A stretch of 64,000 bases of DNA from Chaetorhynchus papuensis (taxonomy: Eukaryota > Chordata > Aves > Passeriformes > Rhipiduridae). The number at the start of each line of letters is the position of its first letter. Positions within the stretch are counted from its first letter, which is position 1. Location: NCBI GenBank assembly GCA_013396525.1, contig VWYX01000881.1:124001-188000 (forward strand), in the 5' to 3' direction. The translations under genes were made by a program, and so were the position numbers. Under the pieces are notes generated by a model, which made no database searches, was not told where the DNA came from, and saw only the letters and a list, made by a program, of their open reading frames with translations. Shown here in pieces: positions 1-13,600 of this stretch.

Positions 1-1579
1 AGTAATTCTTTTGTATAAATTTAAAAGCTTAGAGTAGAAGGTTGAAAAAGTAGCAAGGAATAAACACACATGAACCAAAAAATTCAGAGCAACAATTTAA
101 GCTAATCTAAAACATAATTTAAAGACTGTAGTTTTTCTTACAGGTTCTGATCTTTCTTGATTTTGAAATAGCATATTCACAGCTAGGAAACATTTTTTCC
201 CAAACCGGATACTGTTTTTTAGGGCAAAATGACAAGATAGGAAGGTCTTGATAAGAAACATATGAAACATGCTACAGGAGAGCATTGAAATTAAAGAAAA
301 CCAAAACAAGTGCGTGTGTGTAGCTGAAATGAAATTGGAGATGCTTTTGGAATAATTTTGTCATGATGGTACACTGGGAAAGGTAGCACTATAGTTTCAT
401 AGAAATCTGTTCAAGGAAATGTCTCTCATGTTAATGTTTTAAGCATAACCTTATGATAACTGTTCAGCCAGAGAACAGCCACAGATATTTAAATTTCAAC
501 AAAAGTTTTGTTAACTGTATGTGTTCATTCACTGCTATTAGCTAAGCAATATTGCATGCTGTGCAGTGTGCTTGGGTCTGAGCTATATCAGCTGAATGAG
601 CAAGCAGGACAATCCTGAATTTGGTTGTTAAACAATAGGCAGTAATTATCACCACTCTGCAGTGAATTGTTAACTGTCCTGTCCCACTGGGGTACATGCA
701 GGGTAAGCTTTCTTTGGGTCACAGAAAGGAACATTAATTTGCACTGTGAAATTTGTCACCATCACATAATTTACCAAGGAAGTCTGTCGAGGAATGAGCT
801 TCAAATAATTATTTATCCCCGTCCTTCCCATGGCTAATAAAACCATGGTAGCACACTGCTCTGCAAGACTCTCTTTTACCAGTTAGAGTTTTTTCCTAGC
901 CTCAGCATATTTGGTCCTGGGCTCCAGTGTGGCTTGGTGGCTCTAAATGTACTGAGTTTACATGATCCCATGTAATTTTGAGCTGCTACTACCACCTTAA
1001 GTCCCAACAGCCTCTGAAACTTCCATTTTCACATTAAGGTGTGGAGAAGTACCAAAGGAAATGCAGTTGCTTTTGCTTGTGGTGCCTAAGCTTCTAGCAC
1101 CAAAATAAATTCTAGGTGTTGAGACCACTTGTTCTGCCAATCCCAGAAGCAACTAGCTGTGTTCTTACCCTCAAGTGTGAATCACATAATTCTCATATTT
1201 GTAGGCTCAGACTGCTGTACAAGCAAGCTCTTCCTTGTGCATGGCAAATGGGGACTGTGATAGCCATGAGGGAGTGCCAACATTGTGACACTCTGCAAGA
1301 GTGGAGTAGATTCCCAGGGAAATCAAATACCAGTGATGCCAGATTACACATTTAGTATGAATTGAAAGGCCTTGCCTACGTACCTGTTAGTTACAAACAG
1401 CGTATCTGGTTTCATTTAATTTCTTGTAGAACAAATAACTCTTCAGTCCAGAGGCACTGTATTTCCAGGGAGCATGGTATCTATTAGCATCAGCTGCATG
1501 CCAGAGTGCTTTTCTGAATGTTTTGCTCAATTTTGTCTTTGTTTCCTTCCATTTAAAGTGTGTTTTTTCCTCTTCTCAG
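1..1579 (+). other. FBXO25 intron, left part
   Basis: AT-rich intronic sequence upstream of the first recognised exon. I looked for the preceding exon (the YVHKESTKE-type segment) and did not find it. No repeat or RNA gene is evident. Confidence 0.7.
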
Positions 1580-1672
1580 AGACATGGCTATTGCACCTTG
1601 GGAGAAGCGTTTAACCGCTTAGACTTTTCGAGTGCGATTCAGGACATCAGGAGGTTCAATTACGTGGTCAAA
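1580..1672 (+). CDS. FBXO25: FBXO25 coding exon (first in window)
   Basis: The exon encodes 31 residues from RHGYCTLGEAF to RRFNYVVK, in phase 0 at both ends. The acceptor is a pyrimidine-rich tract ending in TCTCAG, and the donor is AAA|GTGAGC. This block is nearly identical in FBXO25 and FBXO32 and sits just after the basic N-terminal part of the family. No upstream FBXO25 exon could be found in bases 1-1579, so the earlier exons lie outside the window. Confidence 0.95.
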
Positions 1673-4600
1673 GTGAGCTCTTTATTCCATATGTGTGTTA
1701 GAAAAATGCATTTGCTCATGTGCCTGTGTGTACAAAAGGAATATTTTTGCACTGAACAGATAATGGTTTGTAATTGTGTAAATATTCTGTTTGTATGTCA
1801 TTTATAATGCAAGAAGCAACTTTAAACTGAGTAAATTTTCTTTGATGAAAACTCAGTATATGGCTGTCTGAAAGCCTATAGCTAGAGGGGGATGGTGATG
1901 GCCCGTGTGCTGTGTATTTAGAGGGAAACACTGATGGTAGTTTCAGTTGTTGTTCATCACTCTGGATAATGAACTCTCTTTTAAAGGTAAAACAATTTCT
2001 ATACAACCAAAAATAGCAGAGTCTTATTCATGTTAAATATTTGCTACATCTTAAATATGCTTAAAATAACAATTTCCAGAAGAATACTTGATGTGTAAAT
2101 ATTTTGCTATTTCTGTTATCTTCGGCAGCTTCTTACCAGTCCTGTGATTCACTGCACAGTTTTTTTATCAAGGACAAGATATCTATACATTTATCTTTAA
2201 CATCCCTTAAGACTCCAGCCTGAATTACTTCAATGCCTAACCAGCTGCCCATTTGGAAATGCCTGTTCTGGGAGTACTGATCTCTTTTTAGCCCCAGGTT
2301 TATTTTATTATCTAACCTGATGTAGTAAAGTGCTTGTTCCAACTCCTAAAGAAGCTCAAAATGTGAGTCATTTCAGGACTGGAGTTCAGCTCAGCTGTGA
2401 GGCTGTTCACAAGCATTGTATTTCTTGGAATGCATCCAGAACTTGAAAAGACACAAACAAAAATTAAATAAACATACCAGGAGAACACCCTTACCACTAG
2501 GCTGTGGAGTATTTGGAGAGAAAACACATTCTGTCCATCCCTGTGAAGCTGAGGCAATGGATTGTACTTTCAGAAAAACAAGAGCTGTGGAAACAAAGCA
2601 GAAAGGATTTGCTTCCAGGCTGGTGGTTAGGGTACTTACCTGGTTTGTTCCCCTTGCAGGGTTTGGGGTTTTTTTGGTATATGTATGTGTTGTGGTTTAG
2701 AACATTACTTTTTAATGCTGATTTGGGAGAAGAATCAAGAGCCTTGGTCTTTCCCAAGATTTTTCAGCCTTGAACAGTAGGAAGAAAAAAGCCAAAGCTT
2801 TTTCAAAGGTGATTTGTATAAATGGTGTCAACCTTGGGTGCCTCACTTGAACAGAAAGCAGGTAAAAGGAATGCAGATCTAGAATTTTGCATTTGTTTTA
2901 GATGCTGCAGTGCCTAAACTGGGTTGCTCAAAACACTTGATCAAAGTGCAAAGTCCAGCATAAGCACATTGACCAGTTTTTCTTCTGTTCACCAAGGAAT
3001 ATAAAATGCTGGTTTAGTCAGCCAGGCTTAAGATCATTGAGGAGGGAGCACTACTTTTAAAATTCAGAAATTTGGCTTTGCAATCCAAACCATTATTCTG
3101 TTAATAGTAGACCCTAAGAAGTCTGTGTGAATTTAAAGTAGTAGATACACTTTCAAAATCCTTTAAATATTTCAGAATTTATTTGGAATTTTTAAAATTT
3201 AGAATTGTTTTACAAATACAAAACTCTAATATGTCTTTGCAGCAGTTCCCCTGAGGTGGTGGCTGCTTGTTGATAGCAAGGTGTAAATCAAGAATTCTTT
3301 TTTTTAAAGATCAGTCCCTGCTCTAGCTCTTCTTTGATCCCAGAACACCCAGATGATTCTCCAACTAACTAAAAATATGCCATTCATTATTAAAAGTTCA
3401 TATAGATGTCTGTCCAGGACCCTTTTAGGATGGGCAGTGAGGGGGAGAAGATAGAATCAGTTAGGATTTTCTATTTGTTGGTGCTGTAGTATATTGATAA
3501 CTTCATAGCTGTTAAATTCTGATACATTGAATTTGATATGGGTGGGTTTTTTCCAAATGCTTCCATCTGAGTAAACAGGTGATCCATTCAAAATTATGGT
3601 CTCTAGTAGACAACATAAGTCACGGTCTGCTTGTATCAGGGTGTCAGATCCTTGGAGTCCTCCTACCTTGCTTTTGCTATAATTATCTTAATCCTTGCAT
3701 ATTACCTTTCACTGAAATTGGAATCTTCATTAAAATCAGTCAGGTGGAATTTGCCTTTTGATTTGATCTTTAGACTGAGCAACATAACTGATTTTTTTTT
3801 AAAAATTAATCAAGAGAAATGTACCTACTTGCTTGAACTGGCAGACTGCCAGAGACCTCTAGGTGTGTTCTAAATTATTAATCAAGCTAATAGGCTTTGA
3901 AAAAAGCCAACAAAAAGATCCTGATGCCTGTTTATACAGCTTTTGAGACTAGATTGCTTGTATTTAAATACATCAGGACAATTATTTCTTTCTTTCATAG
4001 TACATAATGTTTTGTCAGAGATCGTGCAGAGAAGCCAGAAGGAACATTATTAAATCAGGGACAGAACAGGTGTATTCTTTCTTCCTCCCAAGGAAAATTA
4101 ATGTTGAGTGAAGTGTCAAATTGGTGTTTTAGAAATGAAGATACAATATAATTTTTGGCAAGCTTAGTCTCTTTCATCCTCTGTGCCAGCACTTGATGCT
4201 ACCCTACCCAGGAGCACTCTGCAGGGCAGTGGTTGGGAGTACTCTGTAGGGAATGCTGTTTTCTGCTCCCTGCTTTCCCTTCCCAGTGTGTTGAGAACAC
4301 TTGTTCTGAGCTGATTGTTATGAAGTGCAATTGCAAAGCTCAGTGCCACACCTCTAAACATTGTAATAGTGTCACAACATCAAAGTCTCTCATCATAAGA
4401 GACAATTTCTGTTGAACAGCTAATGGTTCTTGTCAGCTACAAAAATGAATCTGAAATGTGAAAGCAAATGTGCCAGAATGGAGCAAGGGCTGCCTCTGGC
4501 AGCTATAGCTTGGCATTCATATGCAGCAAGAACTTAAACTGTTTTGGTTATTTTGCCCTAAACCATTCCCACTGTTCTTGCCACTTTTTTGCTCACAGTG

Positions 4601-7600
4601 GTTTCAGAGACAGATGTGTGAACAGCTGGGAGATTCTTACTATAATCGTTGAAGGAAAGTCACTGATGTGGTTTGTACACTGCTCATTATTAGATCACTG
4701 TGGTTTATTCTACCAGGGACCTGAATGTAGGAGTAATACAGGAATTTTTTTCCCCTAGTTTTGGCAAAATAGGGTATTTCCTCCCCATGAGTAGAAAGTA
4801 GTGCACTAAATCCATCACACTTCAGTTTGACCAGTATGATACTTTCACTCAGAAGCTGTAATTCTGGTAGCTGGTATCTGTTCAGAGTGATGTTCCTGGC
4901 CATCAAATCTGTCAGGGACCTCAGGACCCAGGTACATCCAAGTTCACATTTGTATTTGTGAGCCCCCAAAACAGATTCTCTGTGTTGTTTCAATACAGCT
5001 CGTAAAGTCTGTATGTCATGTGCTTTGTCAGAGATAAGCACCAATATTTGTACAGTATTTTGAAAATGTACATCCTTCAGGATTTGTTCATGGGATGCCA
5101 GTGGGAATGCCTAAAGCTTTCCACATGTCTTACTTTGTCTTCTGAACTCTGTAGTTATAGTCTCACAAAATGCCAATGCAGGCTGTTGTAGGTGAGCATA
5201 TGCACTAAGTGTGCATTTAAAACCATCCTTTACTTCTGTCATTCTTCTGACTTTTAATTTTTTGTCATAGCTTTTGCAGTTAATTGCAAAATCCCAGTTA
5301 ACTTCACTGAGTGGTGCAGCACAGAAGAACTACTTTAACATTTTGGACAAAATTGTGCAGAAGGGTAAGACCCAAGGATTTTTAATCTGTTCAGATTTAA
5401 TTGCTGTAACTAAGCTATCAATTGATTTTTTTTTTTTTGTTAGTTTTATTACCATTTTTACATTGTGAGACATAGCAATAGCATGCTTAATTAGTTCAAG
5501 GTTTCATACTTCCCATCCCATGATTGCAATAAGTTGTTTTCTCTTAGTTATTGAATAATGTCTATTGAAACAGGTTGGTGAAATTAAGTGATATTTAGAT
5601 TCTATTCAGAAATTATTTGTTACTGCTAAATTATACTCTTCACAAAATGTGAAAGCTTTTAGGTTAATAAATGCTTGGGTTTAAGTTTGCATGATGTACT
5701 GAGACTCAAAATACATATCTGTTTTGATTATTTTAAGAAAAAGACATTACATTATATTGATTTTTCTTTTTTTCTGGTAACCACACTAAATGGAGATGCT
5801 ATACTGTCTGCTTTGAACTGAAGAAAGTGGAGTTGTAGCTGGCTGTGTAGCATTATGTTTGTAAACGCATAGCTGGAAATGTTGCATCAAATTTGCCTGT
5901 GAAATTGTTAATTATTGATCTTGCATGTATGGAACAGCACCAATGAATGTCATGGTGGGAATTAGGGCAGCTATTTGTACACAAACAGTTGAGATGTAAT
6001 TAGTTCCCCTAAAAAAGGTGTTGATTAGCTTGAGTTACTGGCTCGGTTAGCTCTGTCAACCAAAATTGTATTTGGTTTGTTTTGTTTTCCAGTTATGGAA
6101 GACCAATATAATCCACGACTGATCAAAGATCTTCTACAGGATCTGAGTTCTACTCTCTGTATACTGATTAGGGGAGTAGGAAAATCTGTGTTGGTAGGCA
6201 ACATAAATATTTGGATTTGCCGATTAGAAACTATCCTTCTGTGGCAACAACAATTAAAAAATCTTCAGATGAACAAGGTATATTATTAAATCGTATTAAA
6301 TAATATTTGGGGGAGGGGAATTCTGTTGAATATTGATTGAGGATTTGTAAGTGAACCAAGTCTCAAATACATGTTAAACAGTTTTACTTGTTTTGGTTTT
6401 TAAAGACGTAATGTGAAATTCATTATTTGGCATAATGTTTTAATAGTGTTTAATGTTTTAATAGCATTTTGCTAATGAAAACTGCTACAATGTCTGTACT
6501 GCTGGTTTGTAGTAGAGATAGAATTGATTTTCCCACTCACATAAGTCTCTAGATTGTCAGACAGAGATGGGGAAAAACCCCCAAATTTTTAATTCCAAAA
6601 TACATTTTCTACAAATAAAGAAATAAAAATCTGAAAGGCATTTTGGAGGTGTATCAAGAAAACAGAAAGAAAGAAGTTATTCAAGTAGCAATTTTACAGA
6701 TTTATTCATTAGCACAGTTGCTTTTGAAAAAAGAAAAGATAATGACTTCAGCATCTGGATTCTCCTCATGTGACAGTGTTCAAAGCATGTGCACTGTTCC
6801 AGGGTTTTGTAGTGGAAACTTCTGATGATAAGCAGGCAAATTTTTTTTTAATCTGGTTAGGTTACTCCTGGAAGAAATGCTGTAAGATATCGCTCACTGT
6901 AAAGTCATACAAGTGTTTTATCTATTGGCTTTCAGCTATGAAATTTTGAAATTGTCCTTTCTGTGTGAGCTGTTTATCTGACTAAGGCAGCTACTTTAGG
7001 AATAGAAAGGAGAAATGAGGAACCTGGTCTCAGCAGTTTTCATGTGCCAGGCAAGCAGAGCACAGACACTTCTGAGCCAGTGCAGTTCCTGCTGTGCTCG
7101 TTTCCTTCCAGCGTGACGCTTCCCTCGGAGCTGGTTTGCGTTGGCTGCAGTAGCCCATGAGAAATCTCTCATCTGTAGTGCTCACATGTGCATTCCTCAG
7201 CTGAGGCACAGCCCCAGCAGTAGCAGATGACTCTAAAGTCTGGTCTGTAAGCGAGGTGAATGGCTGGGAAGGAAACGGGAGTGCGAGCCCGCGGGTGCAG
7301 GGCTGTGCTGCTACCGCCTTGGGCTGGGGCAGCTCTGCCCCCTGGGGCCGGCACTGCCCATGCTCCCTGTGCCAGCTGGGCACTGCCTCCAGCCTCCTGG
7401 GCCTCTGCCACCTGGCACTGTGGGCTCCAGCTTTAGTCCTGGAGGAGCTGTGCTGTAGCTTACCCCACTACAGTTCACAGAGGTGAACAGTCTTAATGAA
7501 AACTTTCTCAGTGCTCTAATCTGTCACCTCTTCAGATCTTCTCATTTGAGGGGGAACTGTCTCCAGAGTTCAGAAATTATCCCGCTCTCTTCTACCTTTG

Positions 7601-10600
7601 ACCTCCATAATGCTTTCATTTTGTATCTCTGATCTTCAGTCCTGTATTCTGTATTCTATTCTGTCCTCTAGTTGTCTTAAGGCAAGTTGACATGTGTTTT
7701 GTTTCTTTATAAAAATTGAGAAACTGTAGTGATCCAACAAGTTATAAATAATTGGCTCATACCTTTATTATAGTTAAGGGTTTAGCACACTAAAGATGGA
7801 AATGACTATATTATCGTTTTCAAGACTGCATAATATTGAGAGAGCGGAAGTGTTTCAAAAATTCTTTGAAATTTAAATAATGAATTTAGGATATGTTTAT
7901 TTTAACAGTAAGAAAGCTATGAGTTATAAAGTTACAGTCTGTTGGTCCTTCTGTACCATTAGTCATTCAATTTTAAACAGCAGTTAGAGAATAATTGTAG
8001 GCAAGAATTAACCATAGATTTTCTTCAATGATTTGAAAGAACTAAACTAAGACCTAAGATACCTCTAAGGTAAAGAATTTTATTTGTACTTTATACTGTC
8101 ATGTTTTTGTAGCTAAAAGTCTTCTACTCTTATTTCCAGCAAGTCAACAATGGACTTACACTCAGCGATCTCCCTGTCCATATGCTGAATAACATCTTGT
8201 ACAGGTTCTCTGATGGCTGGGACATTATTACTCTGGGTCAAGTGACCCCCACTTTGTACATGCTTAGTGAAGACAGACAGTTGTGGAAAAAACTCTGCCA
8301 GTACCATTTTGCAGAAAAGCAGGTAATAAACTCTGTTATTTGTATAAATGTAGCCTTTTTGATACCATGTACTAATAATGGAGCATGAACTTGCCCTTTT
8401 TGAGATAAAATTGTATCATTGTGCAGTAATTGTGAGTTTCCTCTGTATTTGGGGCTTGATCCCTCCTAAATATTGCATTCAGTATGTCTGTGAGTTTAGG
8501 ATAACTACTGGGCAGTTTCTTTCCATTATTTTTAAAAAAGTCTATTACAAGATGGGCTTTTTTAAAAACTGCCTAACCAGTGTTCTAGAGGATACCTCTA
8601 AAGTGTTCCCTGAAAGTAGAGCTTGCTTTACTAACTAAGGTGGGCAGACAGGTTGCTCAGACTTTTAATCTACATGAAAATTCTGGAGAAGCCGAACTGA
8701 ATTTTTGCTAAGAAGACTAGAACAAACGCTTTGAAATTAATAACAAAAAGGGAAACAGTACTTTCCTGCCACTTCCTCATAAAGAGCATTAAAGTAATCT
8801 AGGAATGACTCCAGAACATTATTAAATGCTGAGAAAAAATCAGACTAGGTGAAAATAAACCTAAGGAGGTAGAAGTTACCTCATGAGAGCTGGAGGAAGA
8901 ACTTTTGAAACCTAGTACATTCCATACTGGAGGGAGTGGAAGTGCCCACTCTTAAAATCTGACAGGTTGAAGTTGCTTGGTGACTACCAGATTAAGTATT
9001 GTTGTAATGGGTAAGACACAACTGAAGATCAATTAACTCATGCACAGTTGACCCAAATAAGGTGGTTTTTTGTTACGTGAAAGGTTTTAGAAGTAACTGT
9101 GGAAAAACTAGACAGACAAAAGCAAAGTGAAAACCCATCTTCAGAAGCAGCCCAGAAGAATTCAAGGTGAAGTTACAAGGATAACAGATTTAAGCTGGTG
9201 TAGCAGTTGAGTGGATTTTGAGGGTAGATGAGGTAAACTCTATTGAACAGTGACAAAACTGGTTAGAGAGGAACTTCTTATACTAGGGTAATGCAGGGAA
9301 AAAGATCCTTGAGGATTTCAGTGAAATTAGCTATCCCTATGCCACATAAAGTACTCTTGTACAGTGTTTCCAGTGTGTTCCTGAACGTTCACATTCAATT
9401 TCTTACTAAGTTATTAATGATAGAGATGTAATGATTTTATTTATATTGCCATATCAAATTCTGCTTCCTCTCTTTAAGTGCTGTCTTAATAAGTCACAGA
9501 ATTGTGTTAGGTTGTTTTTTTCTGTTCTCTGCAGTATATTTGTTGAACCACTGAAACAACCACAAAACATAATTGGTATCTAAAGAGCACTGTTGGAAAA
9601 ATAAGAGCCATTATGCAACAAAGTGTAGCTGAAATCAGAAAGGCAGTGCTGTTCTCTCCCCATCCAGGAATTGTCTACTGAATGAAGAAAGCCCTCAATG
9701 TATTAGCATTAATCCACACTGAGTGGAACAGAAGTATTTTATAAATACATGCTTAATAAACCTTGGCTGTCCCTCAAGCTGGGGAGAGATAGCTGTTGTG
9801 CATCAGCTAATCTTTACATGCAGATTAGGTCCTCAAGAAGTACATCAGTCACTAATTATTGCTATCCCTCTAGAAAGATCACAACCAAATGTGAAAAATA
9901 ATCATGTATGTGCTTTTAAAATTAAAGAGCTTTATTTAAATCCATAATGCTTTATCAGAAAACCACTATCCATAATGCACAATCATGTTTTTTAATCTCA
10001 TTCCTGAGTGGTTTGGGTTTTTTTAAAGGATAAAATTAATTGCTTACAGCTCTAAATACTGTTTTGTTAAAAGCTTCTTGACTATAATTAGAATAATTTT
10101 GAGACAGTAGAATTAGATCAGCTGTGTATGGCCTAGTTTTTCTTGGCAAATATGCACTCTCCTATTTTTAGTCTTTGCCTTCCATCTTTTTTGTGGCCAG
10201 ATCTCTTCCACTGCTTTGCAGAGATGTGTGATGTCAGAATATTGACTTCAATGAATTCTAGTTACAAAACTTCAGTTTAACTACCTTCCCCCCACCTTCC
10301 CCTGTCCTTTGCCTGAATTGACTACAACAATTTTAAAGGAAGATATTAATTTTATGTCTAGTTTTGTAGGCATTTGATTCCATCAGAGAAAGGTCACATT
10401 GACTGGAAGCTGATGTACTTTGCACTTCAGAAATATTACCCAATAAAGGAACAGTATGGGGACACCTTGCATTTCTGTCGACACTGTAGTATTCTGTTTT
10501 GGAAGGTAAGAGCTTTGAAACATCATCAGAAATAAGTTCAAACAGCTACTGGTGATCATCTGCAAGGAAAAATATTAAGGTCGTCTTGTCAACTTTCTCA

Positions 10601-13600
10601 TGTGATATGTGATTGGGTAACTAATATCTAACTTTAAAATAATATATAAAACTTACATAGAAACTCCGTGTTAAATTCTAAAGTTGTTCTGAATCTTTCC
10701 TTCTTACTTCTTGATATCTGATAACCTCAATACTTAGAATTGCAATGAAAAGTGCCATGTGGAAAGAGTTAACTCTGTCTTTTATTAATTTGATCTTCTG
10801 GAAAGTTGTGAGGGACTAGTCTGAAGTTAGTGTTTTCTAATGATGCCATGGTAATCAATGCGTTTCTAATGAGAAATAATTACTACATTTTTCCTACCAC
10901 ATTGGTGTAGAGCTCTGTATTTTTATATTTTTGCTTCTGACCCATATGAAGCTAGGAGGAATGTTTAAAACTTCATCCAGAGTGTGTTTTACCCTGGTTT
11001 TGAGGTTTACCATGAAGCATGTGTTGTCTTACAGGATGATTTTAATTTCAGTAGGGCATCCTCCTCTTTAACGTGTGGGATTACATAGTTCTGCTTTTAC
11101 TCTGTGTTGCAATATAACAGATCCTTCTAGTTAGTGAGACTTCTTTAATTTTGCAGCTGAAAGATCAGATATGGATAGTGTTAAGTGGACAGCAAAGAGC
11201 AAGAAGTGTTTGAGCAATCTTGGAAAATGCTCATATTATTTGTATTCTAATTAAATTAGTTGCTCTTGTGTCATCTTTATGTGATTTTTAAGAGAAGTAT
11301 GTCAGTGTGAGGCTTTTTTATTTTCCTTTGAAAAACCTAGGCTTTTTAGCAGGATAAGCTAAATCCTGCTAGAAATAGGATGTTCCTTAATGATGTTATC
11401 TTGAAGTTGAGTATTTTTGATATCATGGGAGCCTTTCCAGGTAGTAATGTTTTGCAAAATTAATAGTAGGAAAGCAGGAAGCCAGAATTGGCTTCTACTG
11501 GGCATTTGCTGAAGGATCTGTGTCAATAATGACTAAGAACCTTTATTACAGTGGAATAAGTCTTTGGCATGTAGATCCATATGTAGGGTAAAGCCTCTCT
11601 TTGAAAGAGGAAGTTTCAAAGGTAAGTATACACAGATGCCTTTAGATGGGCATTTGTGGTATCAGATTTCTTTGGATTGTCTGCCTTCACTGGGTAAAGA
11701 GTTAATGCTTTCTACACTTGATTTCTCTCTTTTGATCTTGGTATAATTGAAAGTACAAGTCTCTAATATTAGGGATTACTTCAAATGTGTTTGGAGTTAA
11801 ATGTTTAACTTTGGAGATGGAGTGACAGTAAGAGGCAGTGAACCTGTGCAGGTTGCAGCAGTATTCCAGTAGTAGATTATAGCAGTCAAGGTGACAAGAC
11901 ACCTGCTCCAATCTACTGCTGCAATAATAGGGCTCGTCTTGGACTTCTAAATTCTGTGAAACACAGCACAGGAAGTTCTAAAGGTGCTTTGGACTGATGA
12001 GCAGTACCTCCTCAATCACCATTGCAGTGCTTAAAGTGACAGTGCAGTTATAGTTGTGTGCTTCTGCACAAAAATACTGGAGCAGGTGTTTGGGATCAGC
12101 TGTTTTAACAAGAGCACAGTCAGCAGGTTGAGGAAAGCCATTATCACTTTTCATGCAGCACTCATTAGACCATCTGGGATACTGCATCCAGTGAGGCCTC
12201 CAGTACAAAGATACTGATAAACTGGATGAAGTTCAGGTGAGGGTCATACAATCAGGGAGGCTGGAGGACTTGCTCTGTGAGGAGTGGCTGGAGAAGACTG
12301 CTTCAGAGGGACAGAAGAGCATGCCATGAGGACAGCCAAGCAAGGGAACAGTTTGACCATAGAGCTGATGGACCTTCCATCCTTGGATGTGATCAGGAAG
12401 TGACTGAATAAAGCTCAGAGCAGCCTGGCCTGATCTCACAGCTTAGCCTGCCTTGAGCAGGAGGCTGGGCTGGAGACCCCCTGAAGTGCTCCCGACCTTA
12501 TCATTCTGTGACCCTACACTGCAGTGTGCCTTCTGTAGTCTTGGCATCTAAGCCTTGTCTCTGTCTTAAAATAAATGATGATCAATCTGTTTCAGCCTGA
12601 TCATCATTTATTTTAATAATAATGGCATTACTGGCAGGGACAGGTTAATTGTTGAACATAGAAGAATTGTACATAGAAGTCTCCTAAGTTCTTTGTTGGA
12701 AGTACAGTGACTTTTGTACTCTTCTGTGTTAGGAGGGAGTCACAAGAAAATTTTCATATTGAATGTCTGTTTTCAAAAATGACTTCTTGTTAAAGGATTT
12801 GTCCATGATGAAACTGAAAAAACCACATAATTTCAGTAGTGCAAAAGTAATGACTAATGATTGTATGATGCCTGTGTGAATGCTTTTGTGTATACTGTTT
12901 TGTCTGTTCTGCTAGGCACCATTGCAATTGTGGCAGGTTCTTTTATTTTCTTAAGCTTACTTAGTAGCACTCTTCAGTTATCTCAGACATGGCCACAGAA
13001 GCTGAAATACTTTTTCTTCTTTCAGTTTGCAGGGCTTTATGAAAACAGTGTAAGCACTTTGCATAACACTTGGTTTCAGTCTTCTTGGGACTTGTGCTGA
13101 TTCTGGTTCTCACAAAGCTGCTTGTGATATGCCACAAGAATAAAAGATTTTTTCTAAATGGCTTATGAACCTTTGCTTAAATAAACCTTAACTCTGCTTC
13201 TTTTACTTTATGGCTCTCCTTCCTGCTTCCTTCTTCACGATCTCAAAGGACTACCACCTTGCTTTGTTACTCCAGGTATTTCCTGTGTCTCATCTGTTTT
13301 CATTGCTGACTGTTCCGTAATGTCAAAGTGAATAATGTGTTCCTTTCTAATCCTCTGATGCTCTTTTGTTTTGTTTTTTGTTTCTGCATGTCAGTTTAGC
13401 AGCAGGAATAGTTTTGTTTCCTTTTCCCTTTTAGATGAAGGTAGTGATGACTTCCCATCTCAGTTTTCATCATTTTTTCTTTTATTATTATCATGTTCCC
13501 TCTTAAAGCCGTTTAAACTAGGAACCATAATTCAATTTCTAATGAGCATAGGTGTCAATGAGATCAGCCAGATTTTGCTAAGAAATAGGTTTCTCTGCGC

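Noticed and set aside
1..1579. Upstream FBXO25 exon
   Set aside because: Searched for the segment preceding RHGYC in the family and found no match; the exon lies outside the window.
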